A stretch of 64,000 nucleotides of DNA. Origin: Trichoplusia ni. Lineage: Eukaryota; Arthropoda; Insecta; Lepidoptera; Noctuidae. The notes under the pieces are model-generated. The model saw nothing but the letters and a program-made list of their open reading frames with translations. It made no database searches and was not told the origin of the DNA. Numbering within the stretch: the first letter of the stretch is position 1; every line of letters begins with the position of its first letter. The DNA lies in NCBI RefSeq assembly GCF_003590095.1, contig NC_039500.1, positions 2,108,001-2,172,000 of the forward strand. Reading direction: 5' to 3'. Below, one piece after another: positions 12,601 to 27,600 of this stretch. The position numbers were made by a program, and so were the translations under genes.

Positions 12601-15600
12601 TCGTCAACTAATGCGTCATTAGTTTGTTGAGGCTCAATCATTTCGGGAGCTATGATGCTACCGACAGACACGATGAAGTTATAACACCCCTCTTTTTGCA
12701 TTCATCATCAATTCATCATCTCAACCTATAGCTGTCCACTGCTGGTCATAGGTCTCTCCATACGTTCTCCAGCGCGACCGGGTTTCTCTTTTTGCATCGG
12801 GGTTTAAAAGACACAAATCCGTTCGTCACCATCATCACAAAAAACATGATATCTCTTAATCAAGTATATTCTTTGTTGCATCATCCCTACTAATATTATA
12901 AATGCGAAAGTAACTCTGTCTGTCTGTGTGTCTGTTACGCTTTCACGTCTAAACCACTGAACTGATTTTAATGAAATTTGGTACAGAGATAGAGATGTCC
13001 TTCAGAAAGAACATATGATAGTTTTTATCCCGGACTTTTAACAGTTCTCTCGGAAACGCGATATAACCAAACTCGACGCGGGCTAAAAGCTAGTATAATC
13101 ACAAATCTAATCTATTTGCAAGAGGAAACAACTGTTTACTGTACTTAGTCCTTAGTATGCAATGTTTAGCCCGCTTTGCATATAAACATTCATAATTTAT
13201 TATTGGTAGATCCGTTGGATACACAGTTTAGAACTGATTTACAATTTAGAGGTACAATTTTACAGTAAACAACTGGATCTTGAAGTTCCTTGAATACAAA
13301 ATGCCTCACGCCTATCATTTATCAACCAATTTAGAATATTGAGGTCCACTGTGGGATGTAGGCCTCCCTCAAGTTGCACAAAAATACCCGATCCTCAACC
13401 TATCGTATAAGAATTAAATCTATGAGTGCAAAAGTCAGGGATCGGAGTATAAAAAATTCGAATGTTTATCGGCCGCTTTCTATATTCGATCCCGAATCTA
13501 AGATTCCGATCAATCCAGATTTTACTCAATCTCTCGATTGAGCTTGAATCTGCATTTCATTAATCGATCTCGTCTCGAAATCCATCGAAAAAAAACGGAT
13601 AGATCGCCCTGCTAAACGTTTTGTTTTACGCATGTGCAGAAAAAGTACTTCAGCGATTATTAATGAGTAAAATGGTGACTTTTTTCTTAAAGCTTATCTA
13701 TTTTATGTATAATCGTTAGAAAGTGCACAAAATACAAAAATAAATGATTGGGAAGTCGTAGCGGTAAAATCCTGTTATTCTACCTCAAGATTAGAAAAAG
13801 CATAAACGACAATAAACGTTTATTGATCAGTAACGGAACGTCAGTCAATCGAAAAGTTGTCAGTCAGTTTGACATTAACATAATATATTTTAAAATCGCA
13901 AGTTTATTTGTTGTTTGTGTTTCCGATGTCTCAGTTATAGAATAGAATTCAGCGGCTATATTCGAGCGCGTTCAGAATAAGTTCACGCGCCATCTGTCCA
14001 AGAAACTGTATGGGGTGTATCCGTTCTACCTACTCATGGATCCCACTCTGTTTGTTCTGAGCATGGTTGGCAATGATCAACTGTATATGAGACGGGAGTT
14101 TGCACTGGTCGTCTCCTTGGTGAAGGTGATTCGTGGAGTGGAGAATCACCCGGAAGTATTGCAGCGCTTGAGCGTGTGTACCGGACCGCTTCGTGCGGCG
14201 GCGGCGACGCCCGCACCTACAGCGAGAACAAATTTGCTCGCCGAAGCACCTCTTACAAGAGCTCTCTACACCACCAACTTCTTCAAAATCAGATTGACGT
14301 GTTTATGTGTTTTTAATAATGTAATGTGTTGCAAGTTTTGTTTAGTTTAAGTTCTAAGTTGTCGCATTAGGGTAAACCCTGTAATGATACTTCATGGTTT
14401 TAAATAAATAAATCAAAACGAGAATATTATAATCGTTATCTATTGATTCCAGTATTACAGATATTGGTAAAAGTGTAGGTTCTTAGTACACAAAAACTAT
14501 AATACCGAAAGCAAAAAAGTTTAAGCGTCAGCTTATGCTTAGCAATCCAAAAGAATTACTGAGTGCTGGTCTTCAGCTTAAATCCTTGACCCTCGTTTAC
14601 AAGTAAAGTACAGAAAAAAAAACGGCCACTCGATACATCACAATCACAATTACAAATTTTGAGGACAGAGTTTGTTCTTCGTCGCTGTTACTACTATCCC
14701 AGTCCGATAGCTGAGCTAATACTTCAAGATCGCTATCACTATCACTTGAAAATATTTCCATTTTCACAGATTTCTCAGTACAATCCGTAAAAAATTGGGG
14801 ATCGCAATTATAGATCAAAAACGTCAAAAATCGATTTGTCAAAACCAGAGATCGGTTATAGAAAACGCATAACTGTCACTTTCATACAAATACCTATCTA
14901 AAAATTCGATCTGCCCTCCCAAAGATAGATTGAAGAAAAAGATCGAGAAAACGATCCATGGATCGGTTATAGAAACACTAAAAGTTGGAAATGGATTCAA
15001 ATGTCAATCTCGATCCGTAAATTAGGGATTGAGATCGAATATAGAAAGCGGCCGTATAACAACGCCGCAAGAAAGGAGGATTTTCCATGCAAAAGCTACA
15101 AGACTATAAAAGTCTATTCTATCAAACCATTGTCGATGATTCGAGAGAAATATCGGCGCATTTCTGAAAAAAAAAATGCTTTTAGTTTCTCCTGGGTATA
15201 CCGACCTTCATTTTAAGAGTTTTATCTACTTATCCAGGCGTAACCGTCCTTGTCCCAATTACCTTATGTAAGGTTATTTTTCGGGGTTATGTAACGACAA
15301 GATACAAGTTTATGTGGTCCCTCTTTTGAGCGACATAAATGAAACGTAGACTTGGAAAAATGGCATAAGCAATGGGAGGCATATACTAACTGTGGGTTGT
15401 TCAAAGCGAACGATGATGGCTAATTAAGTTATTCCAAAAGTTTATTTTCTGGCTGGCTTTCTCCGATGCTGAATTTTGGCATGGAGGTATTTTTCTAACC
15501 TTACCGAATTCATATCTAACGCCATAATTTAACAAAATAGGTAAAGCCTGCAGTTTCACCCTTGTTCTGACGCTCCGTTATACAATCTTTGGATTTTTTT

Positions 15601-18600
15601 TTTTTGACAAACATTCCCCATTTTTATAGAAAAAAGAAATTGCTGTTCTATTGGCAATTTCTATTAATTGCAGTTGCCTCTATAAGTGCACTCAGCAAAC
15701 AAACATATTTTTACAATTCAAACCAGTAGACCCTGATATTCTGAACCTCTGGTCCTAACACAAGCTTCTATTTAGGGGAACTGTTTGTGGAATTGGGGAA
15801 ATTCCACAAACAGAGAAATCATCTTTAAGTCACAGAAGCGTTGTATCAGAGCTATGTTCGGGTTAAAAGTTACAGACAGCTGCAAACCGTTTTTCATTGA
15901 ACACAAAATATTGACTCTGCCATCTCTTTTTATATTCGAAGTAGCAAATTTTGTTCGGAATAATCCACATATTTTTAAAAAACAAGCTGACACTTTAATC
16001 CGTAACCGTAGAAAAAACGACTGCCTCAGTATAGTTTTCTGTTTGGCGCCGAAAATATATAACAAATTACCCAAAGAAGTAAAAGAAATGCCACATGCCT
16101 TATTTAAAGCTCATTTTAAAAGGTATTTATTAGATAAATGCTACTATAGCATACAAGAATTTTTAAGTGAGTGATGTATTGTATATATTTTACATTCGCT
16201 TTTATTGGTGGCATTGATCTTTGTATTGTAACTACTGAATTTTATTGTAATTATTTTTTATTTTCTTTTATATAGAGTCAGTGTACTTGTGTATATCTTA
16301 AGTTAGCTTAAGTACCATTTAAATTTTGTACGCCACAATGTGGCAGAACATGAGTTCATAATATTTATTCTAAGACCTATGCCTGTACCATGTTTTACAA
16401 AATAAAAATATCTTTATCTTTATCTTATCTTTATCTTTATCTTTAGATCTGAAAGTCTTTAAAATATTGTATCGAATAGTTACTGAAGTACAAGCAATAT
16501 ATGTATGTTCCCCCTTCCACGTCGTTTTAATGGGCAATGAAATTCCATAGTACGCTTATCAAGTATGCAAACCTGTTTGCTTACGCTAGGTACCAATGTA
16601 CCATTCATTTTTAACAATGCTATAACACAAAATGTATTAGGATTTGTAACAAAACACGAGACGAGAAAATAATGGAATGTAATTGTCAACATACAGTTTC
16701 CTAATAAGGAGTTGTTTGCTGTCGGCAAAGCAAAGATTTTGCAAGCAGTGACTTCTTTGTTCTGATTTCGTAATGTTTGTCACAACCCGACAATTTATTT
16801 GGTTTCTCCGAGATAAATTGAAATCTGTTATTACAAGGTTGCTTTCAATATTTAATTGGAATATTTTATGTACAATGTTTTGAATGGTTATGATGTAACG
16901 TAGGTAATTGTTATCGTACAAAACGTTAGGACCTTCCATCTGTTATTATTTTAATCGATTTACCATACACATATGGGGACTATAAAATGTAAGGTCAATA
17001 TTCCTTATCCCGGTGTATTTGTTTGCACAGGCATTGCTTAGTAATAAGTCGCTCGATTGTTTTACCGTGATACGATTTTTTAAATGTACTGTATTTTTCT
17101 TTAAGTATGTGTGTGTATTATTTCTGTATTGAACTTATGTCTGAGCAATTGATAGTGAATTCATTATTTTCTAACGCTTAAGAATAAACCGGGTGTTTTG
17201 TAATTGGCCGCATTAAAGACAAATCCCGAAACTCAAGTCATAAGGATGTTCAGAGAATTACCAAGAAAAAAATACGGACTTACTCGTCCTCCATATTACA
17301 AATGCAATTCTTGCATGCAGTAGACAAACGTCGATAACTGCAAGTCAAATCAACAGGGCGTATACAGAAACCATTACTTTCCTTATCTTCGTAATCAGCG
17401 AAGAACATTCGAAGAATCATACATTGATTGTGATCTCTACCAATGACTTACGTATACCTCAAGGTCATACAAATATAATTGTACAGATGAGCCGCTGTTA
17501 GTCATGTAATTGATAACAATTACACGAGTAAACTGAGGCGGGAATTGGAGACCTTGGCTGACCTTATCTACCCGTGGTATAACCTATCTACCTTAGGGAC
17601 GTAGCCCGTAGGTAGCATATTACAGGGTGGATGTCATTTAGGACCGTTAGCGAAGTATGTATTTTCACTATCTTCCGTTTCTTCAGCGCTTTTGCCGAGG
17701 GTTGTCTCGCCAGTAAGTCTGTGCTAAAGCTAAATGCAGGGAGCACAAAAAAGTGTCATGTTGTCTTTCTATTGACAGAGACAAATCGATGTTTAGATAG
17801 CCACTAAGTTTAGTGTCAGAGTCGTACTGACTAATGAATACGTGTTCTTTGAAACCTTTTAGATCTAAGGATTGAAACGATCTGATTCGTAGCATACGCT
17901 TTTTAGGACATAGATCGTTTAGATGGCTCATTAAGTTTTAATCGATTTCATGAATAAACGATACCCTTACGTATCCAAATTCCAAGTGCCCATGACCTAT
18001 AATGCACAGTTTAAATAGTTGAGAATAACGGATGAGAGACAAGGTATTGCTGAATGAAAGCTTACGCATTTTTAAAGATCTATGATGACAGTAAGTGATG
18101 TGCCAAAACTAATTGACGTAGTTCAGGTAACTGGCTTTTAGCCCTGTTTTGCTTGTTGTGTTTTTCTCGCAGCATATTTGGGACGTTCCACTCCGGAAGA
18201 TATATCTCTTACTATCTCAGAATAATCATGCTTACACAGTTTCTTGTCCATTTAAAAACTAAAGCTATTTCTTTATTCAACGGCCTTATGATTGTTTATT
18301 TCTGGGATTACCCTGGAATCGCAATAATTGTATGGGATAAAACTGTACTCCTTTACAATTTTAATAGGGAACTCCCTTTAAATCGGATCTCGGTTGAGTT
18401 ATTCTACATTCCTTTTCATTACAATAGTTAATTCATATTTGGGTTTTCTTCGCCGTAAATTTCCTCCGTAGACATAATTCACAAATTGGTGCTAAAGTTT
18501 ACTTCTGTCAATCATTACATTTGCTCGGCCTCCTTTAAGATGGGTCGGATAGGTCTTTTAATGACTAGTAGCCAATAAACTCAATGCAACTATTATAAAA

Positions 18601-21600
18601 TAAACCTCACTAGTTCTATAGACATAATAGACTATTCTTTGTTTAATGAAAAACTTATAGACGTAATATAAAGTATTGTGTCTAGTCGCGTGTACCTAAT
18701 GCAGAAAGTCTTCTCTTGCTTGCACTATTCGCGACGATCCTACATACAACAAGTGAACACATACAAGTATACACACTACACAAGTTTTATATAATAACTA
18801 GCTGACCCAGCAAACGTTGTTTTGCCGAATTTTTTTTTCTAGTTGTATGTATTTTTAATGCCACATAAAAAAAAAAACAAACAATTTAGTCCAAAAAATA
18901 AAATTTATTTTTTTAGTGTGAGCAACCCTTATCATTTAAGCGTATGAAAAATCGATGTTGTTCTATTCTCAGGCCTACCCAATATGTATACAAAATTTCA
19001 TAAAAATCGCTCGAGCCGTTTCGGAGGAGTACGGTAACTAACATCGTGACACGGGAATTTTATATATTAGATATATTAGATTGTAAACTGGTGTTCTATT
19101 TTTCAGGGAGGCAACAACGCTGGCCACACAGTCGTCGTTGACGGGAAAGAGTTTGACTTCCATTTACTGCCGAGCGGTATCATCAACCAGAAATGTATCT
19201 CTGTTATCGGTAAGTCATAATGATGGTGTTGTTTTATGGAAAAGGGTAATGGAAAATTAGTTCATATTCCCCGTGACACAAGGATTCAATTCCTAAATGC
19301 GGGAGTCGTTAAAAAAGTATTTTTCGACGCTTTGACGTATTTCCACGTCATATTTGTTTTGATGATTCTCCCACAGTTTTGCTCTGTGGCTTTTCCTTAA
19401 TGTTGTAATCTAATGAATTCACAATTAGACTTTTAAGTTATAAATCTTACCCAGTATTCAATAAGTGAGTTATTGAGTGAATTAGAAGTGGCTTCCATCC
19501 ACTCAATAATATGAATATTTATGAATGTTCAGTGAGGTAAGGTCAAGGTCTGTAAAATTATGAATCACTTTAGAAATCGTATTCTTCGAACCACATTCAA
19601 AAGTATCCTAAAACATCGTTTTACAATTTTGATTTCTAAAGTAATTTAGTTTAATGTAACAATGGGAGGTAAAAATGTTTTACAAAGACAATTACTGGAA
19701 ATCTTCAAGATATAACTGCCGATAAATTGTATTTAAAACCTGAGTCATTATTGTGACCTAGAACAAGTCGATAAAGAAATTACAATAACTAGCTTTGAAA
19801 TGCCAAGCAATGTCGCGTGTTAAAACCTTTTATCTATTTATATCTGAAAGATCACGAAATACAATATCATTAGGTAACTATTAGAATTGTAAAGTCTCGG
19901 CTTTTTCCCCTTTGCTGTTTTATTAAGACGTTAATCTTAAAATCATTTAAATAGAGATAACATTTTAATTGATGAGAAACTTAGATATTTTTTTCTCAAT
20001 TCCTTTTTTATTTGAGGAAACTCTGTTAAGTACCGGTTGCACTTGACACTGATCCATACTTTAACTAGATTAAATTTTCAAAATTATTGGTCACTTTATT
20101 TCATGAAATACAGGCTGGCTACAGATGGATGGACAAATTTCGTATAAGAAAGATGAATATAGTGAAAACACCTTTCTAACTAGAGTTGAGGGTTTGCCAA
20201 AAAGCTTGCATCATTGTTATACTGCACATCGCCAAATCTAGGGTACTGGGGGAAATACCTATTATTAACATTAGAGGATAACATCTGTATTGAACTTCGA
20301 AAATAAATGCTCTGAGTTTTTTTCACTTGCTGGGTTCGTTTCCCAATTATTGACATAGAAAAAAGGCATATTTATTTCTATAAAAACTACACCCGCTCTG
20401 CAGAACTTAATCCTTGTGTCGCGGGAGGTTCCACAAACATACAAGTCAAATACAAAAGAGACCCAACAGTTAAGCATTTGACAACACTCTTTGTGTCTTC
20501 AGGCTAATAATGATACCTTACTAGCTGTCCCAGCAAACGTTGTTTTGTCATAGTGCCGAAACAAATAAACAAAAAAATATTGGGGTATGAAAAATAGATG
20601 TTGCCCCATCCGCAGACCTACCGAAGACGTGCACAAGATTTCATAGAATCGGTCGAGCCGTTTCGGAGGAGATCAATTTCGTACACCGTGAAACTACAAT
20701 TTTATATATTAGATTACAGGTATTTTCATGAGCTCTGAAAGATTGTTAGTTATTTTGCTTATCTGCATTTCAGTGGTATTCTTTAGAAGTAATTCACACA
20801 CCCATTACACTGTATGAACGTAGGCACCAACGCAAACGTATCGAAACTGAGATAAGCGATTCTGTGAATCCAAGGTTTAATCATAAAGTATTTATTTTGT
20901 TATGGCTATGATAAAACCATACATTGTATAAATTATAGTACTTGTAATACAGTTTTTGAAGCTGTAATTAAGGTACCTATTGTTGTTTTTAATAAAAAAA
21001 ATCTCTTGAATATTTTGTATTATATTTTTTTAATTAATTGCAATTGAACAGCAGTTATGCAGAATATGTAAAAAATATTCCTAGGTACCTGTGAAATATT
21101 ACTTTGATTGCATTTACATAATCTGAAAAATTCAATCGCAATACACAAAATTGTTAACAAACTTGCACATAAAAGTAAAGTCAGCAAAAACCTAAAAGAA
21201 TAAGACATAAAACAATCTCAAACAAAACTTCGCGTGCCTAATGATTTACAAATTGAATGACTAACTTGTAACAAAAACAAAGCATGCAAATTATTATAAC
21301 ATGATAAAAATAAGGGATTCGTGACATCAGTTACCGAACCTTAGTACCTGGTACCGTCGTCAGAATCATTGTATTAATAGGTTTATAAAACGGGGGTATT
21401 ATTTTCAAGGTAGCCAACCTTGAAATGAACGATGCACGAAGATGATTCGCTTTATTTTGTTGACGTTACTCCTTTAATGCACGATATGACATGATGTTAA
21501 ATTGTAACTTGGTTATTGGTATAAGGAGGTTTAACAAGAAGACATTTGCAATTTGGTTGAGGATGTTTAACATATGTGAATGTTGTGTACTGTAAGTCGT

Positions 21601-24600
21601 TTTTGGAATTATGAATGGTGATTCGTCACTTAGGTACTGGAATTAACAAATAATGTTTTCAGTTCATAAGGTTTCATTTGGAAGATAGGCTTTTGAAATG
21701 TGGACTTATTTGCATTATCCTATATTCCTATCCACTTGTGTCCGAGTATATTCAAGTTAGCAACAAACTCAAAAATTTAAAAACTCTATCAAGTCTCCCT
21801 GCCGAAATAAGGAACTGTGCCATAGATTGTCACCCATACACGGACTGACCGCCTCAAGTGTAGCTTAACCAGAGGTCGATCAACTTTTGCAGTTATAGCT
21901 TAGCCACGAGCTCCTCAGATTAGCTAATATTATATATAGATATATAGATATTATATAGAGATTTAATTATATGTACTTAATAGTCCCAATATGATCAAAT
22001 GATTTAATCCTACCATTATTTCAGGAAACGGTGTGGTCATCCACCTGCCAGGTCTCTTCGAGGAGCTGAAGAAGAACGAGCTGAAAGGCATGGAAGGCTG
22101 GCAGGACCGCCTCATCATCTCCGACAGAGCACACCTCGTCTTCGACATGCATCAACAGGTATTCACATACCCTAACACTCTTTAGGTAAATTGACACTTA
22201 TTGTAATTGAATTAGAGTTTATTTTTACAAGGTGATCTCACAATATTTGATAGGTGTTAACATATCTAAATGTTTGTTGCGTGCACTTAGAGTTTGTGAT
22301 GGACTTGGGATTTTTAATATTTACGGGATTATGAAATGAGAGAAACGCGTCTTTTTTTTTTGTTAGGATTCAGATCGTAACCACAGGTTTTTTGTACGAT
22401 AAATGCCTATTTTTCACATCTATAGTTTATATTTAGTTATAAATATCAAACAAGTCATAATAGATGATTCATACTGACATTCTAGGTTGCCTATTTTATT
22501 ATTATCAAAACCATATCTTAACTGTAATGTGGCATGTTACTTGTTCCCAGACCCATATTTTAATACTATGATATCACGTCACTGATAATAAGGGCATTGC
22601 CCTATCTTCTAAACAGACATTTCACGCTTGAACAAACTTTATCTATTCGCCGTTTTAGTGTATTATCAAGGCCAAGAACTGTAAAACATTCGTTGAACAA
22701 ATCGGAAGTATCAGAAAATTCAGGCTCGCGAAACTGAAGATTTCGTACAAATAGGCGACCAATACAAATTAGCATATTTGTAATTTCGCAATATTTTTCT
22801 GTTCTCATCCGTCGACAACGGAACCCGAGAAAAATTACAAGTTTTCTCCATCTTTCATCTTCATTATTATATGAAATCACTGGTAGCTGTAAAAACATTA
22901 TCTTTCTTAGCGAAGAAAAAAAGCCTATATGACAATCCGAGGTATCAGCAACCTCCATACCAAATTTAATAGACATTGGTTCAGCCGTTTACGCGTGAAG
23001 ATAGAACAAACATCGTCAAACTTACATTTGCATTTATAATATTTTATCATCACTCGGGGATACCTGCACAATGCGATAGATATCCAATTATGTTATTAAT
23101 ATTTCTATCTACGTCTTTCTATTCTATTAGTACCGCCATCTTTTCTTCTGCGATTCAAACTCTTATTAACGTAAAAGGTATTTTTAATGTACAAATGTAA
23201 TGTGATTTAATCTGAAATCTGATTAATGTTACAAAATGGTTGCTTTATGCATTTCAATGGGAACTATTATAATCGATTACGGTTATGTGATTATAAGAAT
23301 AACCGATTAACCGACTTGGTATATCGATATTATAAACAGGGTTTTACCAGTATACAGGGTTTTAAATGGTACTAGTGGTACTACGGTTGTACGAAGTTTA
23401 ACTGATTTGTTTTATGTTTGTCTGTTTTATTTTCATTGAGCTTTCCCGTAGTAAATGATCGAAAATGTTTTGGTTTAAATTATTTCATTTGTTCCTAAAA
23501 AAAAAACGAATACCGCAGTTAGAAATTTAATGCTTGTCCCACGGCGGCTTTCATAAGCATTCAAGTCACAAGCATAAGCACACCCAGACTCAGGACAAGA
23601 TTCGAAGATCACACAAATGCTTGTCCTACGCGAGGATCTAAACCGCGACACGTAACGATCAGTTGTTTTTTTGTGTCTCTAGATGGCAAAGTATTCTAGC
23701 TGTTCATTCAGGGATAAAATAAATCGAATGTCGTCTCCTAATTTTCTTGAAACAATAAAAATGTTTTGCTAATTTCTATTGCATTTACTTCGCAATCGTA
23801 CTATGAAGTACCGTGTATCGCCATGCAGTATTTTATATGCCCCTTTTTTTGAGTTACGACCCTGTCATTTTTGATACATTGCATTGTTTTATATTACCAT
23901 AATCGGTACGATGCGGAAATTTTTATGTAAGTTCGATCCGTCTTTTATATCTCATTTAAATTCCCATACCAGTCAATGCAAATGTTTATATGAACGTTTT
24001 GTTCTGATATTCTTGTTGTAATGTCATGTTCTCCTATATGGATATTATTATGTATGTAGGTTGTTTTGAGTATGCGTAAGATTTTTCTTCATAGTTTAGA
24101 GAGTATGTATTTGTGACTCATATGTCAATAACTTGCAAGTAAATCCTTTAGTTTCGTATAAAAAATATATAAGAGGACTTTAATAACCGTAGTTAGTGTC
24201 TTATGCCGTTAAGAGAGGCAAAGGATTAGGTTGAGTAAAATTCTAGCCAAGCATTCAAGAAAATACGCAGTTTCTATTACCAAATAATCTTCGGCTTTAT
24301 ATTTTTTTACTCGTAAAAAAAGATTCTGTATACTGTAATAATAATAGTGTGACGCATAAGCGCATGATTTTGCGCGAAAACACGATGACGTCAGTCGCGG
24401 TCAAGGCTTAGTGAGGCGATGCGCTGAATAGGTACTTATAGTGTTGCGATACTGTGATGTACATTATTATACATGTCAATAAGGGTATCAAATTAATTTC
24501 GGAATACATTGCACATTATGTTTCAATTTTTTATTTAATTAATGATCTATAGGTATGGCAAAACAACATTTGCTGGGACAACTACTATTAATATGAATAC

Positions 24601-27600
24601 ATTTTTCGCATGAAGTTTGTTTCAAGAAACTAATTTGCTTTAATAATTTAGGAATTCTCTCAACCGACTCCAAAAAGAGGAGATTTTTTTTTCATTTTCG
24701 TGTAATTGCTGACATTTGGTCCCATCTAGGGTTCATCAAGTTTGACTCACTAGCTGTTATTGAAGTCGATTGTCCGTTTTTGATGTTATCATTTCATAAA
24801 ATCTTCAAACGTTACAAATACAATGGCCAACTAATCAAAAGATCCGGTCCTCCTTACACGTGTTTTACATGTTTGTAAGTAAATCTCTCTGCGATTTAGA
24901 ATAAAATGAATAATTTATGCACACTCTGATGAATAGCTGAAACGAATTATATGATTAAGAATGGTCAAGTAACTTTACGGAGTTAGTTATGTGTAATTAA
25001 ACAATACTATCGATGACTAATACTGAACATTATATATGGAGATAAGTGAAACAAGATGAAAATCTAAAGTAACATATTTGGTAGGCTTAATTTTAGTTCG
25101 AAAGAAAATTTGTCTTGTTTTTAGTTAGTTCATAGGGTAACCATTTTCCTGCGCAGTAAGGTAAATTATCAGATAAATCCTTGAAAACACTATCTTAACT
25201 TTTTCAGCCACCTTGTAAGAAAAGTTGCTACAGCTTACTATACCAACAATTATTTGCCTTTATTTTCCAACATCAGCCTAAAAAGGATTCATACATTTCA
25301 CACAGGACAGTTATATTTTATTTTCTACGAGATAAAAGCAAACTTATTACTCACAGTGTAAAATATTGCGACACTATATACCGCATCCACTCAGCCCACC
25401 TCTTATGTAAATCAATGACCGCCAGTGTATTCACAAGTCACGCCCCATGACGTAGTATTCTGCTCATCAGTTACTCACACATGTTATTATCTGACACGTG
25501 CTCAACCTGTCATTGTACCTACATACATATATCATATGTTTAATATGTTACTGTGATAGTTTAATATTGGATTTTGTAGAACTGTTAAATGCACGGGGTA
25601 GGATCCTACATGGCTACTTCATTTTGCATTTGCATACTTTCAGCTATCGTCTAGGTGAACCCCTAACTGGAGACTTTTTCTTGATTTTTCTCCTAAATAA
25701 TATGCGCAGTGTATTAGACAAAAATGAATATTGCATTATTAAACGCCTTTTTTAACTGCCTTAATAATTATTATCTTTTTTGTTTCATTCTATTTCAAAT
25801 AATTCTTGCAGAACTTTTGTTAACTAGGCAATTATCTAAGTAAACATTGTTCTGACACGGATTGCAATTTCAAATTGAAATTAACTCATTAATTCATTCC
25901 AATTATTGCGTCAACCACCATGACCATGACGCAGACAATCAGTTTATCAAAAACAAAACAAGTATTTATTTCACAATGTTTTTTTATCTATAAACATTTG
26001 CATGGCCAGCAGTGCTCGAATATGGGCTGATGTAGTTAACACATAGAATTTAATAAGTCCACTGTTTGGTCCTTCTCTTTTTTTCCCTCTTGTCGCCATT
26101 CCATAATCGTACAGTATATTTATTATTTAACATTGTATAGTTTATTTAACGATAGCGAGTATCAGTTGAATTTGCACCTTATGACTATTGAAATAAAACA
26201 TACGACACTGTCGTCGCATCAGTGATAATGTCACAGTTATGATAGGTACGCTAACGAAGATATTAGCAATTGTTGTGACTGAGGACGTGATAATTGAAAA
26301 TATCCTGTATTGAGTATTAGTATGTGTTTATTGTCGAGAACTCTATAATCATAGATTGTGTGTTTGACGACCTCCGTGATCGAGTGGCGTACGCACCGGT
26401 TTCAAGGTGTCGCTAGCTCTGAGGTCCCAGGTTCGATCGCCGGTCAAAATTCAAATTTTATACATTGTCTCGGGTCTGGGTGTTTGTGGTACCTTTGTTG
26501 CATCTGGAATCCATAACACAAGTGCTTTATCAACTTACTTTGGGTTCAGAACAATGTATGTGATGTTGTCCGCATTTATTTATTTACTTTAATATAATTT
26601 GAATCACGTAGTTTTACATTTGATACCTTTTTGGTTGGCATGAATTTGTTGAGACGTTTTTATCCAGCATAGGTCTTATTTGCTCATGTAGTGTCTGGAC
26701 TCACTGGAGGTAGTTAAATAGGCTTATACTCTTGGTACTTTACACAAACTTTAGTTAAAGCGATTCCTCACTTGCGGGTTTTAGGTTTTAGTTTTTTTAT
26801 TTAAATCATTCTTTTTTATTTAAAAAGCTTAAACAAAATGATGCCTCTTTTCCAGGTTGACGGTCTTCAAGAAGCAGAGAAGGGCAAGAACTCGTTAGGC
26901 ACCACAAAGAAGGGTATCGGCCCGACTTACTCCTCAAAGGCGACCCGCAACGGACTGCGGATAGGAGACCTGCTCGGCGACTTTGAAGTTTTTGAGGAGA
27001 AGTAAGTTTAATCTGGATTTTACTACAAGAGTACTTGTACTATGAGATTCCGACTTGGCAAGAGATTCGGGGACTCAGCCCTACCTAAGCACCTTCTATG
27101 ATCCAAATAAATTGCACTTTGTGGTTGTATAAAAGAGACCCCGCCGCATACATGCCGCATGTATACTTCCAAATGTCAAGAGTCCGAAGGTGTTCGCAGA
27201 TTTTGATCACAGATCGTGATCGAGATTGAGCTTGAACGGGCCTAAGAGCTCACAGTACGCAGAAACTGAACACCAACTTGATTGCTTCGAACGCGTGTCT
27301 TGTGAATGATAAAGTGATGATTATCAAACATCAGCATATATCTACGATCAAATAAACCAGTTTTATTGCATAAACATTGCTATAATATCCTTATCGCGAC
27401 AAATTATTCCACTTTGTAACTTCCTACTTTTGAAAATGATAATCATCTATAATCTGCGCATTATACAAAACGTGTAAATATTTTCTTATTTATTCCATAT
27501 TGGTCCGATCGGGTTAAATGCCATGTATATAAATGTATAATATGAATGCCAAAGTAACTAGCATGTCTATGAATATCTTATACTAGTTGTAGTGCGTGAC

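Larger units (their letters stand above)
13470..15054. mobile_element. DNA transposon with 22-bp terminal inverted repeats (PIF/Harbinger-like candidate)
   Basis: Positions 13470-13491 and 15033-15054 are perfect reverse complements (22 bp, starting CGGCCGCTTTCTATATTC). Both ends are flanked by TAT (13467-13469 and 15055-15057), a 3-bp target duplication. Inside, motifs such as 'gatcggttatagaaa' recur near both 14850 and 14960, as subterminal transposase-binding repeats often do. A 3-bp duplication fits PIF/Harbinger, although that group usually prefers TTA or TAA, so the class is an inference. The element carries no intact transposase. It is interrupted by a non-LTR retrotransposon end at about 13951-14413. 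Confidence 0.8.
9848..19106. other. Intron 1 of AdSS (9.3 kb)
   Basis: It starts with gtttga and ends with tttttcag. No host exon was seen. It is an insertion site for repeats: family A at 12883-13096, a DNA transposon at 13470-15054 with a nested LINE end, a truncated LINE at 15781-16445, and family B at 18798-19080. RTE-type LINE tail fragments lie near 12715-12790, 13335-13385 and 15350-15415. The reading frame at 11523-11735 was examined and has no recognisable relative. Confidence 0.7.

Noticed and set aside
16407..16445. A CRISPR-like or regulatory repeat array
   Set aside because: It is a 'tatctt' microsatellite forming the tail of the LINE at 15781-16445, with no spacers.
21020..21208. 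Minus-strand frame with a hydrophobic start, like a small membrane protein (repeated at 31879-32067)
   Set aside because: It lies in AdSS intron 2, is AT-driven, has no recognisable relative, and appears twice only because of the block duplication.
22602..22976. 124-codon minus-strand frame in AdSS intron 3
   Set aside because: It overlaps repeat-like sequence with the 'attggttcagccgttt' block typical of short non-coding moth repeats. In the second copy the same frame is broken by a one-base gap.
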